Assembly: GCA_002385675.1 (NCBI GenBank)
Contig: DGDY01000013.1
Span: forward strand, 424-12,433
Length of the DNA stretch: 12,010 nucleotides
Reading direction: 5' to 3'
DNA from: Anaerolineales bacterium UBA3940
Lineage (GTDB): Bacteria; Chloroflexota; Anaerolineae; Aggregatilineales; UBA3940
Below the pieces are notes generated by a model. That model did not search any database, was not told the origin of the DNA, and saw only the letters and a list, made by a program, of their open reading frames with translations. The position numbers and the translations under genes are program-made. Positions within the stretch are counted from its first letter, which is position 1. Each line of letters starts with the position of its first letter. Shown here in pieces: positions 5,870-12,010 of this stretch.

Positions 5870-6799
5870 ATGAGCGCAGAGATCGCGCGGGCGACCGCGC
5901 AGCAGGTCTGCCAGATTGGGGTGGAGGTGGCGCCGGGCACGCCGGTGGCGGCGACGACGCGGCTCGTGTCCACGGCGATTCGCCTCAGCCCGAAGCCGGC
6001 CATTGCGATGCCGACGCCGGTTGGGATCGAGGTGCCGGCGGTGGCGACACGCGGCAAGGAGTATTCGGAGGGCACTATCGAGGGGGCACTGAGCTACACG
6101 GAGGTGCCGTACCTGCTGGGATCGCTGCTGACGAATGCTGGGGGCACCACGTACAAGCCAGGGCTGGGTGTGCCGGCGATCAACACGCTGACGGTGGAGA
6201 ATGGCGACGCCGGCCGAGCAGAGCGGTTCGATTACGTGGTGGTGTCGGGGCTACGATTCCGATTCACCCGCGAGGAGGCGGCCATCAGCGGGGCGTGTTT
6301 TGGCCGCGAGGTAGCCGAGGGAGCCGTCCTCACGGCTGCTGCGACGCCGACGGCCGTTGCGCCGGTGAACCCGGATAAGGTGCAGGTGCTGATCGGAGAT
6401 AGCGTGGCCGGGCTGACGGCGATCGATCAGATCGACGAGGCCGAGGTGTCGATTGATGGGCGGTGGGCGCCGCGCATGACGCTGGATCCAGCGGAGGCGA
6501 GCTACAGCGACATCGTGCTGAAACAGCACAACCCGACGGCGCAGCTCGTGCTACCGCACGGGGCTGACGCCGCGGGATGGATCGATGACCTGCGGGCGGC
6601 GGCCACGCGATTCTGCCAGATCTGGGCATCGGAGGCGATCGGCGGCGTGACCTACACGTTCCAGGTGACGTTCCCGTTCGTGCTCACGGGTGACTCGCGC
6701 GGAGACAGCGACGGGGTGTGGGCCTCGACGTTCGACCTGGCGCTGGTCTATGATGCAACGTTCGGATCCTGGATTGAAGTGGTCGTCACGGCGGTGTAA
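5870..6799 (+). CDS. major tail tube protein
   Basis: A 309-residue protein with an AGGAG site at 5857-5861, eight bases before the ATG. It begins with a helix-poor stretch (QVCQIGVEVAPGTPVAATTR) and the EVPAVATRGKEYSEGTIEGA segment seen in tube proteins of this type, then YTEVPYLLGSLLTN, the strand-rich core VVSGLRFRFTREEAAISGAC and QIDEAEVSIDGRW, and a late FQVTFPFVLTGDSRGDSDGV region before DLALVYDATFG. It should polymerise as hexameric rings to form the tail tube. Only one large structural gene lies between terminator and chaperone, and no sheath protein, which indicates a siphovirus. Confidence 0.85.
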   Translation: MSAEIARATAQQVCQIGVEVAPGTPVAATTRLVSTAIRLSPKPAIAMPTPVGIEVPAVATRGKEYSEGTIEGALSYTEVPYLLGSLLTNAGGTTYKPGLGVPAINTLTVENGDAGRAERFDYVVVSGLRFRFTREEAAISGACFGREVAEGAVLTAAATPTAVAPVNPDKVQVLIGDSVAGLTAIDQIDEAEVSIDGRWAPRMTLDPAEASYSDIVLKQHNPTAQLVLPHGADAAGWIDDLRAAATRFCQIWASEAIGGVTYTFQVTFPFVLTGDSRGDSDGVWASTFDLALVYDATFGSWIEVVVTAV

Positions 6800-6814
6800 C
6801 GACGGGGGGGAGCT

Positions 6815-7138
6815 ATGCGGCTGGCGGACATTGCGAACGAGCGGCAGACGATCAGGATTGACATTGGCGGGGCCACACTGACGGCCACCGTCAATCCTGC
6901 CGCGATCACGCCGGCATCGATTGCCAGGCTGGCGGCGCAGGAGCGCGCGGCGGACCCGATGATCCTGCCCGAGCTGCTGGCGGAGGTTCTGGTCGAGTGG
7001 GATCTCACTGATGATGACGGCCGGCCCTATCCGATTGAGGTCGAGGCGCTGGGGCGGCTCCCGATGCGATTCCTGGCGCGGCTGGGGGCCGAACTGCGAG
7101 GGGTCGTGGGTGTGGACCCTACGAATGCCGCGACCTGA
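6815..7138 (+). CDS. tail assembly chaperone, upstream frame (gpG-like)
   Basis: A 107-residue protein starting MRLADIANERQTIRIDIGG after a G-rich site (6804-6812). Its position between tube protein and tape measure, its size and its acidic helical content (LLAEVLVEWDLTDDDGRPYP) fit the first tail assembly chaperone, which coats the tape measure during tail polymerisation. In lambda and many other phages the second chaperone is an extension made by a -1 frameshift near the 3' end of this gene. Here the -1 frame is open from 7039 and continues as a protein-like sequence to 7338 (separate entry). The last residues after Pro102 (TNAAT) are probably specific to the short form. Confidence 0.75.
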   Translation: MRLADIANERQTIRIDIGGATLTATVNPAAITPASIARLAAQERAADPMILPELLAEVLVEWDLTDDDGRPYPIEVEALGRLPMRFLARLGAELRGVVGVDPTNAAT

Positions 7139-7338
7139 GGGTATGGCTGGTCAGTGAGGGCCGGCGAGGCGAATGCCCGGAGTGGTACCGGCTATTGTGC
7201 GCGGCGCGGTATCTGGGGGTGGCGCCGTGGGAGCTGCTGCGCCAGCCGTTGGTGTGGACTGAGATGGCGCTGGCAGCCCAGGCTGCCGAGGAGTGGGCGC
7301 AGGTGGAGTACGCCAAGCGGCACCGGGGGATGGGATGA
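7120..7338 (+). CDS. tail assembly chaperone extension, probably made by -1 frameshift (gpT-like)
   Basis: The frame beginning with the TAC codon at 7120 encodes 72 well-ordered residues (YECRDLRVWLVSEGRR, EWYRLLCAARYLGVAPWELL, QAAEEWAQVEYAKRHRGMG) and stops by overlapping the tape measure start (ATGA). Codons in this frame from 7039 to 7194 include no ATG, GTG or TTG; the first usual start is a TTG at 7195, well inside the protein-like part. The frame is -1 relative to the upstream chaperone. The neatest joint is re-pairing of the Pro codon CCT (7118-7120) onto CCC (7117-7119), giving a fusion of 174 residues ending the shared part in GVDP. There is no canonical X XXY YYZ heptamer; a G5 tract at 7083-7087 is a second candidate. 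A CTG start at 7135 or a sequencing indel are alternatives. Confidence 0.68.
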   Translation, partial: YECRDLRVWLVSEGRRGECPEWYRLLCAARYLGVAPWELLRQPLVWTEMALAAQAAEEWAQVEYAKRHRGMG

Positions 7339-9140
7339 CGGTTGCTGAGCTGGTAGCGCGGATCGCGGCGGATACGCGCGACCTAGACGCTGGGCTGACT
7401 GAGGCTGAGCGGCGGGTCCGCGCGAGCCACGACCGGATCCAGGGCGTCGCGGATAAGATGCGCGACGTGGGCACCCGGCTATCGATGGCGGTGACGCTGC
7501 CGATTGTTGGGATGGGCGTGGCGGCGGTGCGTGTGGCCGCGGACTACGAGCAGACGATGAACGTGCTGCGGGCGACCACGGGGGCCACGGCCCAGGAGAT
7601 GGCGGCGATTGGCCGGCTGGCGCAGCAGCTTGGGGCCGATCTGTGGCTGCCGGGCACGAGCGCCAAGGATGCGGCCGAGGCGATGCTGGAGATGAGCAAG
7701 GCCGGCATGAGCCTCTCAGACACCATGGCGGCGGCGCATGGCGTGCTGCAGATGAGCGCGGCGGCGCAGATGAGCAACGCGGAGGCGGCCGAGCTGACCG
7801 CCAACGCCCTGAATGCATTCCGGCTGCCAGGGTCCGAGGCGGGGCGTGTGGCGGACCTGTTGGCGGGCGCCAGCAAATCCGCATCTGGGTCGATCCGCGA
7901 CATGGGGTATGCGCTGCAGATGAGCGCGGCGGTGGCAGCGCAGGCCGGGGTTCCGATTGAGGATTTGACGACGGCCATCGCAATGATGGCCAACGCCGGC
8001 ATTCTGGGCAGTGATGCCGGTACATCGATCAAGACGATGCTGATGCGGCTGATGGCGCCGACCGGGGAGGCGGCGCGATTGATGGCGCAGCTCGGCATCA
8101 GCACGTACGATGCCTGGGGCCGGTTCAAGGGCTTGCGGCCTCTGATCGGCGAGTTCAGCCAGACGTTGGGCACGATGAACGAGGCTCAGCGCAACGCGGC
8201 GTTGGCCACCATCTTCGGCGCGGATGCGATCCGCGCGGCGAACGTCGTACTGATGCAGGGGGTCGGCGCATGGGATGCGTTGCAGTCACAGGTAACCCAG
8301 GCTGGGGTGGCTGCGCAGCTCTCGGCGGCCCAGAATCAGGGGTTGAACGGGGCGCTGGATGCCCTGCAGAGCGCGGTGGAATCGCTGGCGCTGGCGATGG
8401 CGCCATGGCTCAGCATACTGGCGGGGGCCATCCGATTGCTGGCGGGGCTTGTGAACGCGTTGACCGCACTGCCGATGCCGATCCAGGCGGTGGTCTTGGG
8501 GCTGATGGGGCTGGCGGCGATGGCCGGGCCGGTGGCGCTGCTGGCGTCGACCGTGCTGCGGCTGTATGGTGCCATGTTGCTGGTGCAGCGGCTGGGCGTG
8601 AGTAGAGCGGCGCTCTCGTGGCTGGGTGTAGGCGCAGCGGGAGCCGGTGGTGCAGCGGCTGGGGCTGCCGGTGCCGCGGGTGCGGGTGCCGCGCGAGGTG
8701 CCGGGGCTGCGGCGGGTGCCGCGGGAGCGCTTGGCATCCGGGCGATGGCTGCCAGGATTGGCGCTGGCGCGTTGCGGGGGCTGCGCGCTGGCGGGCCGTT
8801 CGGGCTGGGCGCGCAGATCGTGGGGCACACGGCGCTCTCATTTGCGCCGGAGGGATACTTCCGCTCAATTGCCAGCGGCGCGCTCACTGGCGGCGGGATC
8901 GGCGCGGCAATCGGCTCGGCGGTGCCGGGGCTGGGCACGATGCTGGGCGGGGTTGGCGGCGCGATCATCGGTGGGGCCGAGGCGGGCATCAGGCGACTCC
9001 TCGCGAGCCGGGCACCGGTTGCTGTGCAGGTGAACGCGCAGTATGACAATATGCCGCGCGAGGTGGCACGAGCGACCGAGGCAGCGATGCGGCGGTACCA
9101 GCGGCAGGAGATGGGCCGGCTGGCATTCGGCGGGTACTGA
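7335..9140 (+). CDS. tail tape measure protein
   Basis: A 601-residue protein that sets tail length and passes into the host envelope on ejection. The ATG at 7335 overlaps the chaperone-extension stop. An N-terminal coiled-coil region (AELVARIAADTRDLDAGLTE, VADKMRDVGTRLSMAVTLPI) leads into the TP901-type tape-measure core (ADYEQTMNVLRATTGA, GLTTAI-like EDLTTAIAMMANAGILGSD, GTSIKTMLMRLMAPTGEAAR, IFGADAIRAANVV). Hydrophobic segments occupy about residues 351-415. An Ala/Gly-rich stretch follows at about 433-467, then a glycine-zipper region at about 512-552 (LTGGGIGAAIGSAVPGLG, GGVGGAIIGGAEAG). For a helical ruler near 0.15 nm per residue, 601 residues predict a short tail of roughly 90 nm. Confidence 0.93.
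   Translation: MTVAELVARIAADTRDLDAGLTEAERRVRASHDRIQGVADKMRDVGTRLSMAVTLPIVGMGVAAVRVAADYEQTMNVLRATTGATAQEMAAIGRLAQQLGADLWLPGTSAKDAAEAMLEMSKAGMSLSDTMAAAHGVLQMSAAAQMSNAEAAELTANALNAFRLPGSEAGRVADLLAGASKSASGSIRDMGYALQMSAAVAAQAGVPIEDLTTAIAMMANAGILGSDAGTSIKTMLMRLMAPTGEAARLMAQLGISTYDAWGRFKGLRPLIGEFSQTLGTMNEAQRNAALATIFGADAIRAANVVLMQGVGAWDALQSQVTQAGVAAQLSAAQNQGLNGALDALQSAVESLALAMAPWLSILAGAIRLLAGLVNALTALPMPIQAVVLGLMGLAAMAGPVALLASTVLRLYGAMLLVQRLGVSRAALSWLGVGAAGAGGAAAGAAGAAGAGAARGAGAAAGAAGALGIRAMAARIGAGALRGLRAGGPFGLGAQIVGHTALSFAPEGYFRSIASGALTGGGIGAAIGSAVPGLGTMLGGVGGAIIGGAEAGIRRLLASRAPVAVQVNAQYDNMPREVARATEAAMRRYQRQEMGRLAFGGY
8670..8725 (+). repeat. short GC-rich repeats encoding the Ala/Gly tract of the tape measure
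   Basis: GGTGCCGCG occurs at 8670-8678, 8685-8693 and 8715-8723, two copies continuing to GGTGCCGCGGG. They encode part of an Ala/Gly tract and could change copy number by slippage without breaking the frame if whole codons are gained or lost. Confidence 0.6.
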
Positions 9141-10627
9141 TGATCCACTTCAAGGGGGTCGAGATTGTGGAGGCGGCCGGCCCGCACCCGCTGACCGTCG
9201 AGTGCCCGATCCCAGATTACGCCACCTACCGCGACAACGATCTGGTGCTGGTGATGTTCGCGGTCGACAGCCCGTACTGGCCGGATACGCTGACGTATCG
9301 GGGCTGGCCGTCGGTGAATTGCGTCTACTCGCACAGCGAGAGTGTGTATGGGCCGTTTGGCACACGGTGGATCGAGGCGCACACCGAGATCGTGGGCGGC
9401 AAGGAGATGGTGTATGCGGCGGCGCTGGCGTACGTCGGATACGTCGAGCGCCCGCTGGCGGTGGGCCGGACGGATCCCATCTCCATCACGGTGGACGTAA
9501 AGGGCTGGGGCTACTACGTGAAGGCGCCGCGCGACATCGGGGTCCGGGCCTACGTATCCGTGTGGGCGGATGCCTACACAGACGTGTATCTGGCGTCCGC
9601 GTTGGCGTGGGCGTACCAGTCAACGTGGGCGGACGACCCCGACTGGAGCGCGCGCAGCCTGGCCGATGTGCAGCCGGTGAATCCAGCGATCACGCAGACC
9701 GGGCACACCCTGATCCATTGGGCATTCGGCACGGGCACGCTCGAATGGAGCCACAGCCGGCCGACATCGAGCCGGCGCCTGAATGATCAGGCACCTGGCA
9801 TATCGGTGGCGTGCTTCGATGAGGTGCTCACCGTGGACGGGCAGGGGAACGGCGGCGAGGTCTCGACCGGCGGGGCGCCGACGCGCGGGCTGGTGTGGAC
9901 GTGGTATGTGCTGCCCCGGCCGCACAATGTGGTGCAGGTGGTGCGCGATCGCCTGGGCGGGCGGCGGTATCACATTGCGACCGCCGGGCGCACGGTGTGG
10001 GAGCAATACGGGTATCCGCCCTATCCGCCGCCGGGCACGCCGCTGAAGCGGAACACGAATGCGCTGTACTTCTTTGCGAGTGACGATACAGAAGACCCAG
10101 CGCTGACGCCGGGATTGCTGGGCGAACGCGACGTGATGGTCGCGCCGGCGCCGGTGGAGGGCGCCGGGCTGGCGCTGCGTGCTGATGGAGTGCTGACGGT
10201 TGCGTATGTGCAATGGCGCACGGCCTGGATCCGGCGGAGCTACGATTGCGGGGAGACGTGGGGGGCGCCGGTGCTGGTAGCAGAGGGATACGACGATTTG
10301 GCGGGGCCGGTGTACGATCCGCTATCCGGACTGCTGGCGCTGGCGCTATTCCGGGCGGAGGTGCCGGGCACGCTGAACGGCACCTGGTACATCGTCTGCG
10401 GGCGCGAGGAGCCGGCGGGGAGCATGAGCTGGAGCACGCCGCGAGCGATCACCGGGCAGAACGCGCGGCGCGGGCGGGCGAGCCTGTCCGTGCGCCCGGA
10501 TGGGGTGTGGGAGTTCGCGTACGTGGCCTGGCAGATGACGGCTGGGGCGCAGCAGACGTACACGATGATCCAGCGATGCCAGAACCTGCAGCCGGACGGG
10601 TCCGGCGATTGGGGTTGGTGGATTTAG
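9140..10627 (+). CDS. tail-tip / fibre-like protein with a sialidase-type Asp-box
   Basis: A 495-residue protein from an ATG sharing one base with the tape-measure stop (TGATG). In siphoviruses the gene after the tape measure normally encodes the distal tail protein. Here residues about 1-210 look like beta-sandwich material rich in Trp and Tyr (NDLVLVMFAVDSPYWPDTLT; YVKAPRDIGVRAYVSVWADA). A linker with YPPYPPPGTP follows at about 290-305. The C-terminal ~170 residues resemble a partial beta-propeller: a clear Asp-box SYDCGETW at 367-374 (S-x-D-x-G-x-T-W), blade-like LTVAYVQWRTAWIRRS and WEFAYVAWQ, and a degenerate box near GSMSWSTPRA. Asp-boxes are structural and occur in sialidases and other glycan-binding proteins; catalytic sialidase residues were not identified. 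It may bind host surface glycans. Confidence 0.7.
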   Translation: MIHFKGVEIVEAAGPHPLTVECPIPDYATYRDNDLVLVMFAVDSPYWPDTLTYRGWPSVNCVYSHSESVYGPFGTRWIEAHTEIVGGKEMVYAAALAYVGYVERPLAVGRTDPISITVDVKGWGYYVKAPRDIGVRAYVSVWADAYTDVYLASALAWAYQSTWADDPDWSARSLADVQPVNPAITQTGHTLIHWAFGTGTLEWSHSRPTSSRRLNDQAPGISVACFDEVLTVDGQGNGGEVSTGGAPTRGLVWTWYVLPRPHNVVQVVRDRLGGRRYHIATAGRTVWEQYGYPPYPPPGTPLKRNTNALYFFASDDTEDPALTPGLLGERDVMVAPAPVEGAGLALRADGVLTVAYVQWRTAWIRRSYDCGETWGAPVLVAEGYDDLAGPVYDPLSGLLALALFRAEVPGTLNGTWYIVCGREEPAGSMSWSTPRAITGQNARRGRASLSVRPDGVWEFAYVAWQMTAGAQQTYTMIQRCQNLQPDGSGDWGWWI

Positions 10628-10628
10628 C

Positions 10629-12010
10629 GTGGGCAGGCGGTACCCGATTGCGAGCTGCCGGATCTACAGGCCTGGCGGCGGACACGGTCTGATCACGGAC
10701 CCCGGATACGAGTGGTACGATGTACTGCTGGAGCGGGTTGGCAATCTGGACCCGGCGGAGGCGGGCACGTACACGCGGGATGCGGCTGGTGTGCCACAAC
10801 TGGAATTGCTGCCCCAGGTTGGGCTGACGTGCCGGCCGCGGATCATCCCGCAGGACACGCGGCTGGCGGTGCAGCCTGGCACAGGGGTGCAGGCGCCGGG
10901 ATTCGTGGTTGCCGGCGGGCGGTGGTCGGAATGGCGGCCGATCCTGGGCGGCGGGATGGATCGCACCATCCGGCTGGCGCAGTGGGATGCCTCGGCGAAC
11001 GTGGCGTGGGCCGCCACATCCACGTGGTGGCTGGTGGGGGATCCGTCATTCGCGGTGAGCCTGGCAGTGTGCGAGCCGCCGGCGGAGCAGGATGCCGCGA
11101 ATCCATCGCGGATCCAGATTGGGTTCGGGGCGGGTGAGTGGGCGATCGAGCTGCACAGCCTGTATGGGCTGCGGCTGATGCGCTGGAGCCGGGCGGCGGC
11201 GCAGTACGTGGTGGTGCTGGAGCTGCCGGCTGCGCGGCGCCCGGCGAGCGAGATGTGGATCCTGGTGCGATGCGTCCGCGGGCGGATCGCCATCAGCACC
11301 GATCTGGGGTCCACGTACGCAGTGTACGTGGACCCGGCGGGGCCGGTCCGGGTAGCGCCCGGGGCGGTGCAGGTGCGCGGGTGGGGCTGGCGAGCGATCT
11401 TCGGGGTGCACCAGGTGGAGTACCGTGGGGGTGCCTGGGAATCGCCGGACCGGAGGATGTACCGGACCCGCCCGGACGCGCTGGCGCCCAGCATCACGGC
11501 GTGGAGCGCCTGGTATCCGCGCTATCCGGAGGCGCCCCACCCGCCGATGGGGAGCACCATCCTGGCTCGGGTGTACGACCCAGATGGGCGGACGGAACGG
11601 GATACGGTGCGCTATCAGGCGAGCATTGTGCCAGATGCGTACCGGCCGGAGAACGCGCCGTGGCCGCAGTACCGGGCACCATCGCTGCACTCGGTGCTGG
11701 TGCAATATCCTGTGGCTGCCGAGGCGGCGACAGGCGAGAGTGACACGCCGTGGGATGGGCGCATCGAGGAGATTCGCATTGACCATCCGGAGGAGCTGGA
11801 TCAGAGCACGGCGACCATCGTGGTGCGGCTGGAATCGGCGGAGGGGATGTGGGATGAATCGTGGCGCTTCCGGCGGGTCGAGGTGTATCTGGGGTGGCGG
11901 CTGGATGACGGAACAGACGATCTGACGCTGGTGTTCACCGGATACATCACCGAGATGGCGGTGGAGCAAGAGGGGCCAGGCGAGGTGGTGCTCGTCTCTT
12001 ATACACATCT
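10629..12010 (+). CDS. tail hub / baseplate-like protein (3' partial)
   Basis: A GTG at 10629, two bases after the previous stop, opens a frame with no stop to the end of the window (460 codons). It begins MGRRYPIASCRIYRPGGGHG. Residues about 160-238 are strand-rich (SRIQIGFGAGEWAIELHSLY; MWILVRCVRGRIAISTDLG) and resemble a jelly-roll or LamG-like sandwich. From about 376 the sequence GRIEEIRIDHPEELDQSTAT, VVRLESAEGMWDE, RRVEVYLGWRLDDGTDDLTL and VFTGYITEM matches the first domain of tail hub proteins of the gp27/gpD type, where a ring of strands describes a frame in which the tube sits. The upstream ribosome site is weak, so translation is probably coupled. The last five codons (VSYTH) come from adapter-like sequence, so the genuine part ends about residue 455. 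Confidence 0.72.
   Translation, partial: MGRRYPIASCRIYRPGGGHGLITDPGYEWYDVLLERVGNLDPAEAGTYTRDAAGVPQLELLPQVGLTCRPRIIPQDTRLAVQPGTGVQAPGFVVAGGRWSEWRPILGGGMDRTIRLAQWDASANVAWAATSTWWLVGDPSFAVSLAVCEPPAEQDAANPSRIQIGFGAGEWAIELHSLYGLRLMRWSRAAAQYVVVLELPAARRPASEMWILVRCVRGRIAISTDLGSTYAVYVDPAGPVRVAPGAVQVRGWGWRAIFGVHQVEYRGGAWESPDRRMYRTRPDALAPSITAWSAWYPRYPEAPHPPMGSTILARVYDPDGRTERDTVRYQASIVPDAYRPENAPWPQYRAPSLHSVLVQYPVAAEAATGESDTPWDGRIEEIRIDHPEELDQSTATIVVRLESAEGMWDESWRFRRVEVYLGWRLDDGTDDLTLVFTGYITEMAVEQEGPGEVVLVSYTH
11994..12010 (+). other. residual Nextera (Tn5 mosaic end) adapter at the contig edge
   Basis: The final 17 bases GTCTCTTATACACATCT equal the last 17 of the 19-base Tn5 mosaic end used in Nextera libraries; the two bases before them (TC) differ from the expected CT. 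GC content falls abruptly here. The match sits exactly at the end of the sequence, so it is almost certainly untrimmed adapter and not phage DNA. Confidence 0.93.

Noticed and set aside
8336..9382. 348-codon reverse-strand open frame opposite the tape measure
   Set aside because: It is antisense to a confident tape measure gene, with Pro/Ala/Ser/Arg-rich low-complexity translation typical of the complement of high-GC coding sequence.
10712..11743. Two consecutive forward open frames (10712-11137 and 11138-11743)
   Set aside because: They are Gly/Ala/Arg-rich out-of-frame readings of the hub-like gene, which has better protein character in the third frame.
11046..12008. 320-codon reverse-strand open frame at the window end
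   Set aside because: It begins inside the adapter sequence and is antisense to the hub-like gene; translation is His/Arg/Pro-rich without recognisable domains.
1..12010. tRNA, rRNA, insertion sequence, integrase or attachment site
   Set aside because: No cloverleaf, rRNA segment, transposase, recombinase or long terminal repeat is visible on either strand.

Overview
The window is a dense run of late (morphogenesis) genes from a tailed bacteriophage or prophage. All genes are on the + strand and most overlap or nearly touch (ATGA, GTGA, TAATG and TGATG junctions). Base composition is high in GC (about 68-70% in most lines I counted). The order of head, head-completion, tail-tube, tail-chaperone, tape-measure and tail-tip genes, with no sheath gene, indicates a siphovirus with a non-contractile tail. 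I see no integrase, repressor, portal or terminase, so lifestyle and host cannot be read directly. An LL-H-type holin and the GC content weakly suggest a GC-rich bacterium, perhaps Gram-positive-like or Chloroflexota. The last 17 bases match the Nextera transposon mosaic end, so the window ends at a contig edge with residual adapter.

Layout: 1-993 is a 5'-truncated MuF/SPP1-gp7-type minor head protein with a C-terminal ADP-ribosyltransferase (ART)-like domain. Overlapping its end is a 70-residue acidic protein (990-1202) in the position of an immunity protein. A 113-base spacer holds two stem-loops and a short direct repeat. Next come scaffold (1316-1936), major capsid protein (1940-2845), a small unknown protein (2845-3078), a connector-like protein (2990-3535) and a head-closure protein (3519-3872). 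A lysis cassette follows in an unusual place, between head and tail genes: a BhlA-like membrane protein, an LL-H-type holin and an N-acetylmuramoyl-L-alanine amidase (3869-4987).

The tail module is a gp10-like neck/tail-completion protein (4989-5429), a tail terminator (5426-5866), the tail tube protein (5870-6799), a tail assembly chaperone (6815-7138) with a downstream -1 reading frame lacking a usual start codon (7120-7338), the tape measure protein (7335-9140), a tail-tip/fibre protein with a sialidase-type Asp-box (9140-10627) and an unfinished tail hub-like gene (10629 to the end).

The genes cooperate in building a capsid around scaffold, closing it and joining it to a tail of length set by the tape measure, with lysis genes expressed alongside. 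The most interesting signal is the MuF-ART fusion with its overlapping small partner. GC content drops from about 70% to about 58-60% across the toxin-like half and the partner gene, which looks like a swapped cargo module in a conserved structural gene.
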